Assembly: GCA_030562195.1 (NCBI GenBank)
Contig: CM060201.1
Location: 18,860,454-18,924,453, forward strand
Source of the DNA: Nipponacmea schrenckii
Lineage: Eukaryota; Mollusca; Gastropoda; Lottiidae
DNA: 64,000 nucleotides
Direction: 5' to 3'
The notes under the pieces: generated by a model
Seen by the model: only the letters and a program-made list of their open reading frames with translations
Told to the model about the DNA's origin: nothing
The model's database searches: none
Shown: one piece after another, positions 15,001 to 26,589 of the stretch
How the letters are laid out: each line of letters starts with the position of its first letter
Position numbering within the stretch: position 1 is the stretch's first letter
Made by a program: the position numbers and the translations under genes

Positions 15001-18000
15001 TAGTTTTAGAGTTACACACGCAACATATGTAGTTTTGTAAAATGTGAGCTGTCAATAATAATAATGTGCCACTCTTTTTGAGACTAAAGTGATTTGGGAA
15101 GCAGATAAACTCAGTGTAAGTGTAAATCCACATGCACACTTGACTTGATTGTTGGAAAAAATTATTTAAACCTTTTTTGGCCCCTAGTAAATAAAAACAA
15201 AAAACCCAATTTAAATCAGACATCAATATTTACAGAAGACCCTAGACATCCCTAACTCTTAAAATAATATTTACTGGGTTTTCTTTACCCCTAGAAGATT
15301 ATCTAGCCCTAGTGACAGACAGTAGTATCAATAATATTTATCCAGATTAATCATCGTGTAATATGGCACACATGGGAAATATACACATCTATATATATAT
15401 ATACTAAAGATTCAAGTTCAGTTTTGGTATTTCTATCTCAAATTATATATAAAACTTTCAATATGACTTCCATAACAATAAAAAACATGCTCTACAATTG
15501 TGTGTATCTGCCCTTTTCACATATTTGGCTATATATTTCTCTGTAACCTAGGACAGTGTTTTTATTGAAATTTGTCTCAATACATCCTTATACAATGGAA
15601 TATAACTTACAGATATCATAAAATCATATCCATCTTTTCTTAAAATCAAATATGGCAATTAGTTTGACATATGAATAAAGTGCCATCATTATTCACAATT
15701 CTTTAAGAAACCTGCCAAAATTATGATAAAGCAAGCAGAAAGTTTAACATGAGGAAAATGAAATGAACCTTGAATCTATTCATGGGGTCAAATGAGGCAA
15801 AGTGGCATTATGAGGGCCATATGAGCGTGAAAAATAGACATAGCTTGGCTTGAATGGATATGACACTAACAGTTTCTAATATCAATCCAGAGGTTTGACA
15901 ACTGTATTAAAATTCAACTGAAGGGTTGAGGAATTTAACACATGACTTAAGTCAAAACTACAATAAGATTTCTTACTGAGGAGATTAAGCAACAAACTTT
16001 TAAAGCAAGTGTGTCTAACTGTCAAAGTATTTGTCACAAAATCTGTTGTAAATATAAATGTTATAATAGTAAAAAATAAACCCATATATATTGAGTCAGC
16101 CCAGAAAAGAAAGTTTTTAATATTTTTGACAAAAGTTTATAAAACTTTGGAAGATATTGACTGAATTTAGATCATAACTTGTATCAATAATTGTAAATAA
16201 ACAAATTCGTTTTTATGACTTTCCAAAAATGTGAGTTCACAGTCAAATTATCTTGACTTCATTACTACTCAATATATTATTTCTTTCATTATCAAAAATT
16301 TTGTATTTCTAATATTCATCTCTTTTCCTATTACATATAAAACTGACAAAAGTTCACATCAAAAACTTTGACAGCAGAACATTAATCACTGAATGAATAA
16401 AACTGTTGCAAACAACTAACCAGCAATAATTGATAGAGTGACTAAATCTGTGAATGAATGAATGAAAAGAAATGATTGGACAAGAATAAAAATGGCCAAA
16501 CACCTATTGATAAGTATTGACCAATCACCAATCAGACCTATCAAACTCTTGAACTCATTTGACCAATCATTGAACAGTATTAACAATCTGATAGTGAAAT
16601 CAACCAAGTTTGACCAATGGACAAAGGATGGCATTAATCAAAAGCTTAGTTTGATCAAAAGATCACTGTGACCACTGGACACTGTATAAATAGTCTGAAT
16701 TCAGTTACAGGGTCAGTCACTTCAGACATTACTAGTGTTAACATCTTGGATATTACAACTTCTTTTCCTTGTCTTAGAATTATTTACTGTATACTTTGAA
16801 TTATATTGAAATATTGGATTTAAAAATACCTTACTTTAAACTTTTTGGATTTTTGTGAATATTGCAGATTTTTTTATCATACAGAAAAGTTTTATTTGCT
16901 AAGTCTTTTCTCTTGTTATTTTAATTGTACTTTAGTAATATTACCAAGTAGTGAAAATGGTGCCAATAATGAATTTAAGACAATTCCTGTGTTTTTTAAC
17001 AGTTCTTATCTACAGTGTATCTGCCAACAAACAGAAACATAGAAACTGTTTTCAGAATTTTAATCATAAAATTCAAAGATGTCTGGAACCATTCTCTAAA
17101 TTATTCCGCACCTATCAACAGACTCAAGATGAAAGTTCCTTTTCAAATATTGTGAAAAAACATATTTGCTTGTAAGTATTCTTACCTCTTCATATTCTAG
17201 TTTAATTAAGAATAATAGAAAAAGCTATCTAGCCATTTCTGGTGTACTAGACATTACTACCAGTACATTCAAATTCTCAGCTCAATCTCAGCTCAAATTT
17301 GACTTCAGATTTTGAGAGCTTGGTATATATTAAAATTAAAGATTTTTTCTCAAATAAAATAATAAATATTATTAATTTAATCTCAAGACAATTATATACA
17401 GAGGTGTGAAAAACATGTCATTAGTCAAAAATGACATCCCCAATTTTCTTGCCCTTAATAACTGGTCAGCTTTGAAAAACCAAGTGTCAGTAGTCTGTAC
17501 ATGGCATACACAGTACACCAATTTTCTAAAACTAATAATAGGTATGAGTTTGACAAGGAATAATTAAGGTGCAACCCCCTGATATAACATTGTCATAACA
17601 TTACACTAGGACCTACAGAGACCTGGGGACACCTGATTTAAACATACCCAATCATTATCCTCCTTACAACTAATGACATCACAATACAACTGACTAATCT
17701 GAGATAAGACAGAATTAACAATTACCATGCTTCTTTTAAAATTTTGTTTAGTTGGCATTGATCATAATTTAAAATTTCTTAAATTTTACATAATTTTTAT
17801 AATTTCAGTGAATATGAGAAGATGTTACTATGTATGCATTCTACCTTGACCCACTGTCCAACTCTACGCAATATAAAACGTGTTCAAGAGAAACTGGGAG
17901 CAGACTGGGTGAACAATGTGAATGGATTATGTCGTATCCCAGCAACCCCCAGCACTGAGGCAGATGAAGTTGAACCTCAACAAAATTCAGTTTTAACAAG

Positions 18001-21000
18001 TTACGAAACTAAGACAGTCAAACCTGAGGTGAACAAGCCACAAGATGAAGAGAATTCTGAAGTAGAAATTTCCAAAGAAGATTCCGAAACATGGGACATG
18101 TTTGAGGCAAAAGACAAAGCTCTAGAAAAACAACAAAATGAAATTTGGAATAAACTGAAAAATACATGGCGTCAACGCTCTAAAATTATGAAGCAACGTC
18201 TCCACCTGGTGTCAAAATCTTCAAATAAAGGGAATAACTACAATACATATAACATTTTCTATAATGTTGTACCAAGGAATGTTCATATACAACATGGTCT
18301 TCAAGTTGGTACAAAATTTGCTTCACGTTCAGCACATTCTAGTGCTTCCACAAGTCAAACTACTGTTTCAGTTCTTACACTGTGTTTAAGCATCAATGTT
18401 CTGTTTGGATTGCATTGATCGTGTGATAGCTACCTAGGTGATGGAATATAAACAATACTCGGTCAAAAGCATTGTGATAAGCATAGATTTTAAATTTGAA
18501 AAAAAAATCAAATTTTAGCCATTTGAAATGAGTTGAATTTGTGTCCCAAAAATTGTGTTAAGAATGTGTGAGGACTTATACCTGATAGTACGAATGTGTT
18601 TTATAAATCGTGAATTTTTTTATCTGTGTGTGAATAATTAAGTGTGTTTATTTCAAATTGTGTTTACAAATGTGTGAATGAATGATAATTGTTTTAGATT
18701 AATTGTTTCATGTGAAAATATTGTTGTTAAAATTGTTAATTTATAATTTGTTACAAATAAAGTTTGTTATTTCATATTTTTACATAATTTAGTTTTATTT
18801 TTCCTAATGAAAAGTTGGTTTAAAAATTAAATGATACCCTACATTCATTTTAAAATAAACAGAAATTCAGGGCTACCTTCAGATAGACTGCAGCACGTTA
18901 TTATCATATAAATAAGTTTACACATTGTAATTATTTTACCTGACTGTAATTGGTGGTAACTATATTAAACAATGGACAATAACCCACTCCTATCAACATT
19001 ACCAAATATCACTGTTATAAACTTATAATTTAATGACATTTAAAAAGGAAAAACAGTAAAATTTGATCCCATTAGCTCCAAAATAGTGATACACATCATT
19101 TTGTGACTTATGTATCAAAAAAGTAGCATGGTGATACTGTACCCAGCTTAAGTATTATATAATTAGTGAAATAAAACTTACCCTTTCAGCAACAATGTTG
19201 GGTATCTCTGGTAAAAAATCTTCGACAATAGTTCGATACAATGCCTTCTCACACTTTACCTCACTTTCCTTAAAAAACTCAGCTAAATTTTGCCAGTCTT
19301 CTAGAGTACAACAAACCATGTGCCATCGTGATGGTTCTTGATATTCTTGATCCTCTCCTCCATGTTTGGTGTCTTCTGGAATGATTACAGTGGCAAAATT
19401 TAAATTTGGAAAACTTTTGCAACGTATAAAATTAAAGCTGAAGTTAGAATGGTGCTTGTTGGCACTGAAATTCACTAATAATAAGTATCATCTAATAAGT
19501 CTTAAGGCCATTTAATATGAGAAATGTGTATATTCCATGATGGATTATCTGTGTCTTATATCCAAGCCTTTTAATTTTTATCACAGCACATAAATATCAA
19601 TTAAAACATAACTAAAATGTCATACCATTTGCAACTGCCCCAATAGCTTCAGTTTCAATCATTGATGTGTCAGTCTCCATCATTGAGGTATCTTCTTCCT
19701 CCATAGCCTCCTCTCCATAGCCATTAGTCTCCACTTCAATTTCCGTAGCAACCTGATCTAGTTCTGGAACATATTCTTCCAATGCTTCACTCTCTTCGTA
19801 TCCTTCCACCTCATTTAAAACAGTCTCCATTATCTTAGCAACCTCAGAATCAATGGCATCCTCATTTTCTTCTGTCTTAGTTTCTAATTCATCAATCTGG
19901 ACATCTTGATTTTGAATTGGTTCTTTCACTTCAGATTTTGATTCCATTTTCTCAGATTCAAATTTTTCATCAACCTCCATTTTGGATTCATCTTCTCCTA
20001 TCATGTCATTAGTCTCACGCTTGACGATGTCATCTTTGATTTGGGACAAAGCATCAACAACTGCTGAGGATATATCTACGATTTCTTCAATGGCTGCTTT
20101 AGGTGCTAACTCCTTTTTTACAATTTCATCTTTGATTTGGGTTAAAGCATCAACTACCCCTGAGGATATGTCTGCTATTTCTTCAATGGCTAACTTCGAA
20201 GCAATTTCATCTTTGTCATCAATTTCTATTTTAATCTGGGGATTTTCATCAATTTCTGTCTTAACTTCATCCTTAATGCCAATACAAAGTTCTGTTTTGA
20301 CTTTATTTTTATTTTTTTCTAATTCAACCACACCATTTTGTGATTCAGTTATTATTTCCGTTGGTTTTTCTTCATCTTCTAAAACCAATGGTTTTTTATC
20401 TCTGTTTTCCGGTTCTGAGCTTAATTTTTCCTTTTCATCTTCAAAAATGTGTTGTTCAGTTTCCAATTCTGCAGATTTTTCATCTTTTTTGACTTCATCA
20501 AACTCAGGTATGTGACCTTTTTGGTTTGCATTTGTTACTTCTGCTTCTCCTGCCATTCGCTCAGGTGATACTTGTGTCATCTCATCATCATTTACATCAA
20601 CTATTTCTTCATCATTATATTGTTCATCCTCTTCATCTTTATCATCATCAATAATGCCAGTAAGATTTTCTACAGCAATTCGCTTACTTCTCCGAGATGG
20701 GAGTTGTCTTATCTCTGAAGAAATATCACCATTCTCTGAAGTTTTTTTTTCTAATTTTTCCTTTTCCTCAGCAGCATGTTTTTTAGCATCTCGTTCTTTC
20801 TTTGCTTGTCTTTGTTCTTTTCTATTTGAAAGAAAGGGACCAAATGAATTGTGTGAATAATTGTTCTATCAAATTAAAGGAAGGGATGAATTATTTTAAA
20901 CTTTTTCTACCTAAGAAAAAAAAATTATTTTGTACTTATAAAGTAAAACCACTCCACCACTGAACTGATATTTCCTTTGTCAAACATTCTGGCCAATGCC

Positions 21001-24000
21001 TCGTCATTTTATCAAGTTTTAAAACAGAAAATCAATTTACCTTTTTAACTTTCTTTTCTCTGCTCTTTCTTCCCTCTCAGTTTTCTTCTTTTTCTTTTTA
21101 TGTTTATGTTTTGGGCTGAAACAATAAACAGACAGACCATGACCTTTATTTTGAATTTTTTAGCAATACAAGAACATGTGAGAAGTTTTTCTTGTTCTTG
21201 TCAAAAAGTCTTCTTTATTGAATTTGTACTATACACATTAGATGTCACTTCTTCAATGAATAAGGGGAAATAACTCCATTTAATAACTTACGATTTTTCT
21301 TCCTCTGGACCTTTTGGTGGTGGATCCTCTTGGTATAATCTGGTACCATAGAAATACCAATAAGTGGCACCATTAACATCATGACCTAATGGTTCTACTC
21401 TCATATTATCTCCATCATGACCCTAGGAAAATAAATACCCCAGTTGATTGCCTAGTTTACTATATCACCAAATGCTGCTACACTATTAAGTCTAGCCTTT
21501 TTAATTGGAAATCAAACGATACCATACGTTTCAATTGTATATCCTAATCATCCTTAAAAGGCAAATGGTATATACTTACAATGTAACATCACATTTGTTT
21601 GTCTATATCATGTAAGCCTTACACAAACTCTATACTCTATAAAGACTCCTTTAATACATGAAGTATGATATTTTACAATGTTAAACACGATTACAACATT
21701 TTTTTAAAGGAAATGAAAGAAGCTTTACATTCTTCTCTTCCTTACGTAATATTCTGATAAGAACAGGGTCCAGATCATCCAATGTGTTATGTATTTCAGA
21801 GATTTGTTCTCAGCAACTTTGAATGAAAACTTACCTTCAAGACTTCCATAACATCTTCAGATTCCAATCTAAAATCACATAAATCATGTAGCACATCCAC
21901 TTTCTGACGTAACGATAGCTCGAAGTATGTTTTATCCACCAAGGGATTATGTTTAATATTACCCATAGCATGTTGATAACGGAATATATCTTTTAGATAT
22001 TTGTCATAATCCACCACTCTGAAAATTGAATGAAAAATTATGTTAATGAAGTGCAAAAAAGAAAATTTGTTGAAAATTACATTTTGGAAGTAAAAAGAAA
22101 ATGGAATATAGTGATTTTAAGATGTTAGTCAATATTTTGACTCTAATGGATAAAACTAAAAGATCATGTATCCTTTATGGTTTTTAAAGTCTGTAGATAT
22201 AAGATCTTATCCAAAGGTTCAATATAGATGACTGAGAGATAAAAAGTATGAAAGAACTATCACATCTATCTACCATATTCACAAGGATGCGATTGTTATT
22301 ATAAATTCAGCCAAGAGAGATAATATAAATATTAAGGGTCATAACTCATACTCACGTTAATTTTTCGCGACCATAAATGCCCTCTAATAAACTACAGAGT
22401 AGATCTAGAATAACAGGACTGTCACCTGGAGAAACTGCCTGTAATAACGCTTCTTCTAAATCCTACAATACATTAATTGTTGAAAAATATATAAAGAAAA
22501 CTGAACGGAATAAACATGAAACAGAATATAATTTATATTTATATTTATTTAATTTTTTTACAGACAGTTTGCTACACAAACTCTGTAGAATTAATTAATG
22601 AGACTACAAAAGAAAAATGTTTCTATTAAAGGGAGATAACTCTTGTTCCATATTTCCTAAAAAAATATAGCTACAATTTCGTATGTTTAAAGCCAATGGG
22701 TTAACATTAAATTAGTTGAATTGCGTCTAAATGTATAAATAGACTTCAGAAGTACTAGAGCTGCATGAATATGGTATAATACCTCAAACTAGGAATGTCA
22801 CATTCTATTTCTATATACATCTTTTCTATATGGCAAAGTTTAAAGAAATAATGAGTTGTCAATTTTAACTTTAACAAAACTGGATAATTCTGGACACACG
22901 TGGATTTGAATGCTCAAATTTCAACACTGTGAACACTATTACTGATTAGCTTAGCTCAAAAAACTAAAACTAAGGTGTGGAAAACATATACCTTTAAGAT
23001 TTTCATAACTTAATTTAAAAAAAAAAAGACTTTCATAATTCAAGTTTTAAAAAAAGTATTTTAATATAAATTCAGAAAATTGGTGCGTTACAAATGAGCA
23101 CAAACATTAAACTCAGTAAACAAGCATTATTGGGTCAATAAAACTTAAGCAGAACTAAATTCCACTATCCAATAGCAATAGCTACAATAATATGCCTTAT
23201 AATCAGCCAATTTGAGACCCCAGCCAGACATGACTGGTCAACTAAAGTCACTTCAACATCCCTCCAAGTACTTCCATCAGGTCATCTAATCAAGTTGCTC
23301 ACTAGGACCAAAAATTGCATTTTGTTATTGAAGGGGGGTAACTCTTGTTTTCTTAAATAAATAAATATTACTTCCCCTTAATCAAAAATTGTCTGGTCAA
23401 ATGCACTCAAATTCTATTTTTACTCTTCCTTAACCAGTCAAAATATATTTTACCATCTATGTTCTCCAAGAGTCCAAAAACATTCTTCAGAGAAAACTCA
23501 AGAAAAAAACAAAAAACATCTGTAATATTGCTGAAAGCTAATCAAGCCATCGAATCAGCCTATTGAGATATACAATCTAAAACAAGTCTCTCAGATATTG
23601 GTAAAGTTGTACAGAAATTTCCAAGAACTACATAAAAAGTGACTGGATTCAATGAACTGGAGCAAGCAATGACATAGATAATTATTGTGGTCTTAACTCA
23701 ACAATATTTTCAAGAGTTTCGGTTTAAAAGCTGATTTACACAAATGAGAATTACAAATCAAACAACTTCGTTTTTTTTCTTCAATAAATTCATGACAACC
23801 TTTGACCCAATAATGTGCTATTACATTCGATAAAAGACAAGGCTGCAGTTTTCGTCACTTAGGTGATTCTGCCAGACAAGTAAGGTAAATACTGTCAAAT
23901 CAACATTTTACACTGCCCAAATTGAAAATTGATGAATTTCAATCATTATCATCACAAAGATTGGTTCAAACCTGACAAAATTATGGCAATTTCCTATTGA

Positions 24001-24782
24001 AGGGAGCTAACTCTTGTTTTCTTAACTCAATAAAAATTGTTTCCCCTTAATCCAAATTTGTCTTGTCCAAAACTTCACAAAAGTCAATTTTTACCCCAAT
24101 GTATTATTTTGGTCCTCAAAATTCCATAGCAAACTGTCAGTGCCCCTTAAAACCCCAAAATCCTGTTTCGCAGGAAATCCAAAGATGACATCATCCTTAT
24201 AATCCTCCGAATATAATTGAGCCTCAAAATCTGCCTTGAGATTTAAATGCACTATTGCAACTTTGCTTAAAAATTGGTTTTGACATAAAAACAGGAAAAC
24301 TTGAATGAACTGTTCTTAGAATCTCAATATTTCTGCATTTAATGGCTGCAGGATAATTTGCATAATATATGCCCAGCTATTATCAACAAAACAACAGGTT
24401 TTAAATACTTTGTATTACAAAATATAACATTTAAATATCAATATTGTGACATAAACCATGAAATATTGGAGATAGTTTTATGGTTGATATACACTAGTTA
24501 CTAGCCTACATTGTAGTAATTACATAGTTCATAATGCCCTACTTACCTCTATATCCAAATCTGACTGCTCAAACAATACCCCACGAAATAGAGAGCAGAA
24601 ATGGGCAATGCATGGCACTTTCCACCATGATCTCAGCTCTGAAATGTTTAAAATAAAATTTACTGAAAGCTCTTCTTGTCTATACTATATTTTCTTCACA
24701 ATTGAGGAAGATATAAAATTGATTTATCCAGAAACTGGCTTTCTTTCTTCCCTACTTAGTACTTACCTGCAAGGGGATCCAT
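1..24782 (-). CDS. CECR2: CECR2-like bromodomain chromatin-remodelling protein (3' end missing)
   Basis: Homologue of CECR2, the regulatory subunit that pairs with an ISWI ATPase (CERF complex) in the nucleus. Coding exons: 24782-24767, 24638-24547, 22462-22356, 22018-21835, 21422-21292, 21115-21041, 20821-19626, 19375-19182, 4408-4319, 3963-3825, 3509-3389, 3210-3167, 2945-2854, 2583-2457, 2243-2044, 1698-1 (open at the edge). All junctions are GT-AG and phases agree, giving 1502 residues. Start: [20 protein letters not shown] matches the CECR2 N-terminus, and an in-frame TAA lies four codons upstream. Order: DDT-like N-terminal domain (about 5-200), acidic low-complexity linker (202-600, one exon), a conserved block ending [13 protein letters not shown] (610-664), charged coiled coil (665-780), bromodomain (about 795-900), then a basic Lys/Ser/Pro-rich tail. 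The acetyl-lysine-binding Asn is present (YNGTD, N865), but the WPF shelf reads WLF (Leu809). Exon 12 starts and ends in phases that give MYKILDSVKNH across the junction, as in vertebrate CECR2. Intron 8 (4409-19181) carries a nested gene. Confidence 0.93.
4409..6170. other. CECR2 intron 8, distal part: nothing recognised
   Basis: AT-rich intron sequence. I see no exon of CECR2 here: the last codon of exon 8 (phase 0, ...AER) joins exon 9 (EKELARRE...) as in vertebrate CECR2. Short ATT/TA microsatellites occur near 4530. No convincing open frame, RNA gene or complete repeat was seen. Confidence 0.5.
6171..6203 (+). mobile_element. Relic of a non-LTR retrotransposon reverse transcriptase
   Basis: In frame 6171-6203 the bases encode [11 protein letters not shown], the conserved block of LINE-type reverse transcriptases that includes the first catalytic Asp (FVDFxKAFD). 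The frame is closed on both sides by stops and shifts, and I could not read the downstream catalytic motif. It is therefore a heavily decayed fragment whose real limits, probably several hundred bases within about 5900-7100, I cannot set. Class (CR1/RTE/Jockey) not resolvable by eye. Confidence 0.45.
6204..8542. other. CECR2 intron 8, middle part: nothing recognised
   Basis: AT-rich non-coding sequence, part of which may belong to the decayed retroelement. A 98-codon open frame at 7257-7553 has low-complexity Asn/Ile/Lys content and no recognisable motif. No further feature is supported. Confidence 0.4.
8543..10058 (+). mobile_element. Pearl/Helentron-like non-autonomous element, copy 1 (about 1.5 kb)
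   Basis: Left end contains the near-palindrome CTTGCCAGGCAAG followed by TATACGCCCACTGGCAG. The core holds eight degenerate tandem units of about 160 bp, each with an AATATTTTTCGAT-like block followed by CAATAGGGTTCATCCTT (units near 8717, 8912, 9073, 9225, 9387, 9547, 9709, 9854). Then comes a (GGAC)n microsatellite, and the right end is a hairpin with ATACGCCC and GGGCGTAT arms at about 10027-10057. The same ends occur at 33483-33825 and 56938-58222. The organisation (conserved ends, 160-bp tandem core, ACGG microsatellite) is that described for bivalve pearl elements, now regarded as Helitron/Helentron-related. No coding capacity. Confidence 0.75.
9977..10012 (+). repeat. (GGAC)n tetranucleotide microsatellite
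   Basis: Runs of GGAC with one GACA variant, located just inside the hairpin end of the pearl-like element. It is part of that element rather than an independent microsatellite. Confidence 0.85.
10059..16474. other. CECR2 intron 8, proximal part: nothing recognised
   Basis: About 6.4 kb of AT-rich intron with no exon-like open frame, no RNA gene and no repeat that I can delimit. Simple TA runs occur near 15390. Short open frames on both strands are low complexity and have no recognisable motifs. Confidence 0.45.
16475..16692 (+). promoter_or_regulatory. CCAAT cluster and TATA box of the nested secreted-protein gene
   Basis: A TATAAATA box lies at 16685-16692, about 265 bp upstream of the start codon at 16957. 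In the 200 bp before it are five CCAAT/ATTGG elements (ATTGG at 16475; CCAAT at 16521, 16528, 16563, 16613), a density well above chance even in AT-rich DNA. This is the arrangement of a TATA-driven, NF-Y-type promoter and supports independent transcription of the nested gene. The TSS would be expected near 16715-16725. Confidence 0.5.
16957..18418 (+). CDS. Secreted six-cysteine protein with probable GPI anchor, nested in CECR2 intron 8
   Basis: Two coding exons, 16957-17171 and 17809-18418, joined by a GT-AG intron in matching phase, give 274 residues. The ATG at 16957 sits in a good context (GAAAATGG) and opens a signal peptide with hydrophobic core [14 protein letters not shown], cleavage predicted near residue 23. 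The mature N-terminal domain has six cysteines (C31, C42, C71, C80, C88, C113) in a helix-like region that ends at GLCRIP. Then follows a Glu/Lys-rich linker (about 117-200) and a Ser/Thr-rich stretch. The C-terminus is hydrophobic ([16 protein letters not shown]) with no basic residues after it, as in GPI-attachment signals. I do not recognise the family. The spacing of the cysteines resembles small helical extracellular domains such as the CPG4/T20D4.11-like type, but that is only a suggestion. It is transcribed opposite to CECR2, has its own TATA box and a poly(A) signal at 18756. Confidence 0.72.
18756..18761 (+). terminator. Poly(A) signal AATAAA of the nested gene
   Basis: AATAAA followed 5-10 bases on by GTTTGTTATTTC, a GT/T-rich downstream element, 338 bases after the stop codon of the nested gene. 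The preceding 3' UTR is T/GTGT-rich with no open frame. Confidence 0.65.
20017..20196 (-). repeat. Tandem duplication of about 30 codons inside the CECR2 acidic exon
   Basis: Within exon 7 of CECR2 the translated sequence holds two neighbouring copies of AIEEI-x-DISS-x-VVDAL-x-QIKD-x-IVK(K/R)E. The DNA copies are still very similar (for example CAATGGCT and ATTTCTTCAATGGCT on the plus strand), so the duplication is fairly recent. It lies in the acidic linker, outside any recognised domain. Confidence 0.8.
22622..22650 (+). repeat. Repeat fragment with GGGAGATAACTCTTGTT
   Basis: In CECR2 intron 3. It shares the GGGAGATAACTCTTGTT block with the two longer copies near 23.3 kb and 24.0 kb. This motif is common in mollusc interspersed repeats as far as I recall; boundaries are not defined. 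Confidence 0.4.
23329..23425 (+). repeat. Interspersed repeat copy A (GGGGGGTAACTCTTGTTTTCTT)
   Basis: Shares with 23997-24095 the order: AAGGG(G/A)GTAACTCTTGTTTTCTTAA, AATAAA, TTCCCCTTAAT, TTGTCT(G/T)GTC and ATTTTTAC. Both lie in CECR2 intron 2, about 670 bp apart in the same orientation, and both are followed by TTCGATAAAAGACA/AAACTGTCAG-type diverged sequence. Non-coding. Confidence 0.5.
23997..24095 (+). repeat. Interspersed repeat copy B
   Basis: Second copy of the repeat at 23329-23425, same orientation, same order of blocks with substitutions and small gaps. The flanks differ, so the copies are either separate insertions or an old local duplication. Confidence 0.5.
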
Positions 24783-25011
24783 GAGAAAAATTTACCAAGA
24801 TTGCCCCCCTTAGCTGAAGACGATCTCGTTTTTCGATCTTTAGATTGACTTGTGGAGTATTCAGTTCAATATAATTATAGTAAAAACAATCAATTTCCAA
24901 TCACATCCTCAATTATTAACGGTTTCATTTTCCGATTTGAAAGACCGCTATAGAATTCAGTGTGAAGCCATTTTCTTTTAGTTTACTCAACCAGAGTGGG
25001 ACATGTTGCAT

Positions 25012-25052
25012 TCTGGGTACAAATAATCCAATATGGCGGAAAATGGCGATAG
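25012..25052. promoter_or_regulatory. Likely core-promoter/5' UTR region of CECR2 with paired ATGGCG motifs
   Basis: ATATGGCGG (25031-25039) and AAATGGCG (25041-25048) match the YY1 core (AAnATGGC) and sit 250 bp upstream of the CECR2 start codon on the far side of the 5' UTR. They are two of the few GC-containing motifs in an AT-rich region. Assignment as promoter elements is inference from position and motif only. Confidence 0.28.
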
Positions 25053-26589
25053 ATAAATTTGTTATTGCATTTTATTTCAACAATTTTTGCATGTGTTTTC
25101 TTCAAGAATTGTCTTTCAATCACAACAGATAATACAGTCTTCAGGTAGTTATGAGTTTTGTTGTCATTTTTAACAAAATTAATGGACAGATTTTGTGAAA
25201 TTCTCTTTTGAATTCGCGAGACTGTTCTGACTTGTTTAGGTTGTTGGATTTGGAACACTCAACAACTCGCCTTGGTACATCAAAATCAATGACATTTAGC
25301 TAATTACGACTATAAATGCAATTAATATGTATCCATGAATGGTTTGCTATCTTCATTTTGATCCTTATGGAGAAAAAATTGTGGTTATTTGCTATTGGAC
25401 TTTTTTTTAATTAGCCGTCATCATATTATGTTTTTATCCTCAAACAAATCTGTTTTGACTGTGTCAACCAGTTCAAAGGGCAGCAACTGAACTAGGCTAA
25501 TCTACATTCATTTGAAAATATTGTTGTAATACTGAATAAGTACACCTGTTTCTTAAAAATGTATTCTTATGTTACTACTCAGAATTTCTTGTTAGATGAA
25601 GATCGCGATATTTGAACAAGTGAGCGAGGTACTAAGCCCTAGGCTATGATAGGCCTATAATATAATGAATGAATACATAGCATATAAGCATTATGTTATG
25701 CAATAGTCCAAAAATTTCATTAAGTAGGGGCATCTAAATCAATTTATTTTATAATTCAAATGAAAACAATTGATTATAATTCATTTTAAAAAAAAAATTT
25801 ATATTACATTGAAGGAATAGTGAACTAAATGATCCTTTTCCACAATTATTATATCTGTAGAACTTTTTAAAATTCATGTCTGGTTTCTATTATTATGAGC
25901 TTGGGAGGTTAGACTGTTGTTACTTCCAGGACGCTATATAAGTTATTTTGCTTAGTGGAAAGCTGGAAGAAATAACCATTAACTACTGGTAACTAAGCTT
26001 AACTTGACTTATGTTTTATCAATTTATTTGTTTACTGTACTTGATTTTTTAACTATAAAACTATGACTTTGATTATAAAAACTGAAATAAGGCCAATGAT
26101 TCTGATTTGCTCTTCAAAATTTGAACTTTATATACATTGTTTTCACATTTTGCACTGTGGTTTGGTAACCTGCCACTTGATTTAATTTGTGGTTTATTAA
26201 TTGGAAACCATAATTGAATGACAAGCTGGTTATTTGATAGTTAAAGCTTATAGTAACTTATAGTTAAACTAAACTTACTACCAAATTACCAGCTATATAT
26301 ATGTTTGAAGATAGATATCTAACAAACTGTATATGATTATCAATTGTTTCCTATATGAAATGATAGATAGCTATACATCTGTTGCATAGATATTTATTTT
26401 TGTTCCTTTTTGGTTGAAATGAAATATGTTTATGTTCTCATACCACCGTTGTTTGATAAATTCAGAGTCTTTATCAAGTTTTATTGGTCATGTATTAAAC
26501 TATAGATATATATTGCATGACAGACCAATATCACCAATTCATATGTAGGCCTATATAGTTTATATAGTTTAATGTAATTGTTACTATAA

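Noticed and set aside
19982..20515. 177-codon plus-strand open frame rich in Ser and Ile
   Set aside because: It is the antisense shadow of the acidic CECR2 exon (GAA/GAT codons read as TTC/ATC). No motif and no splice support.
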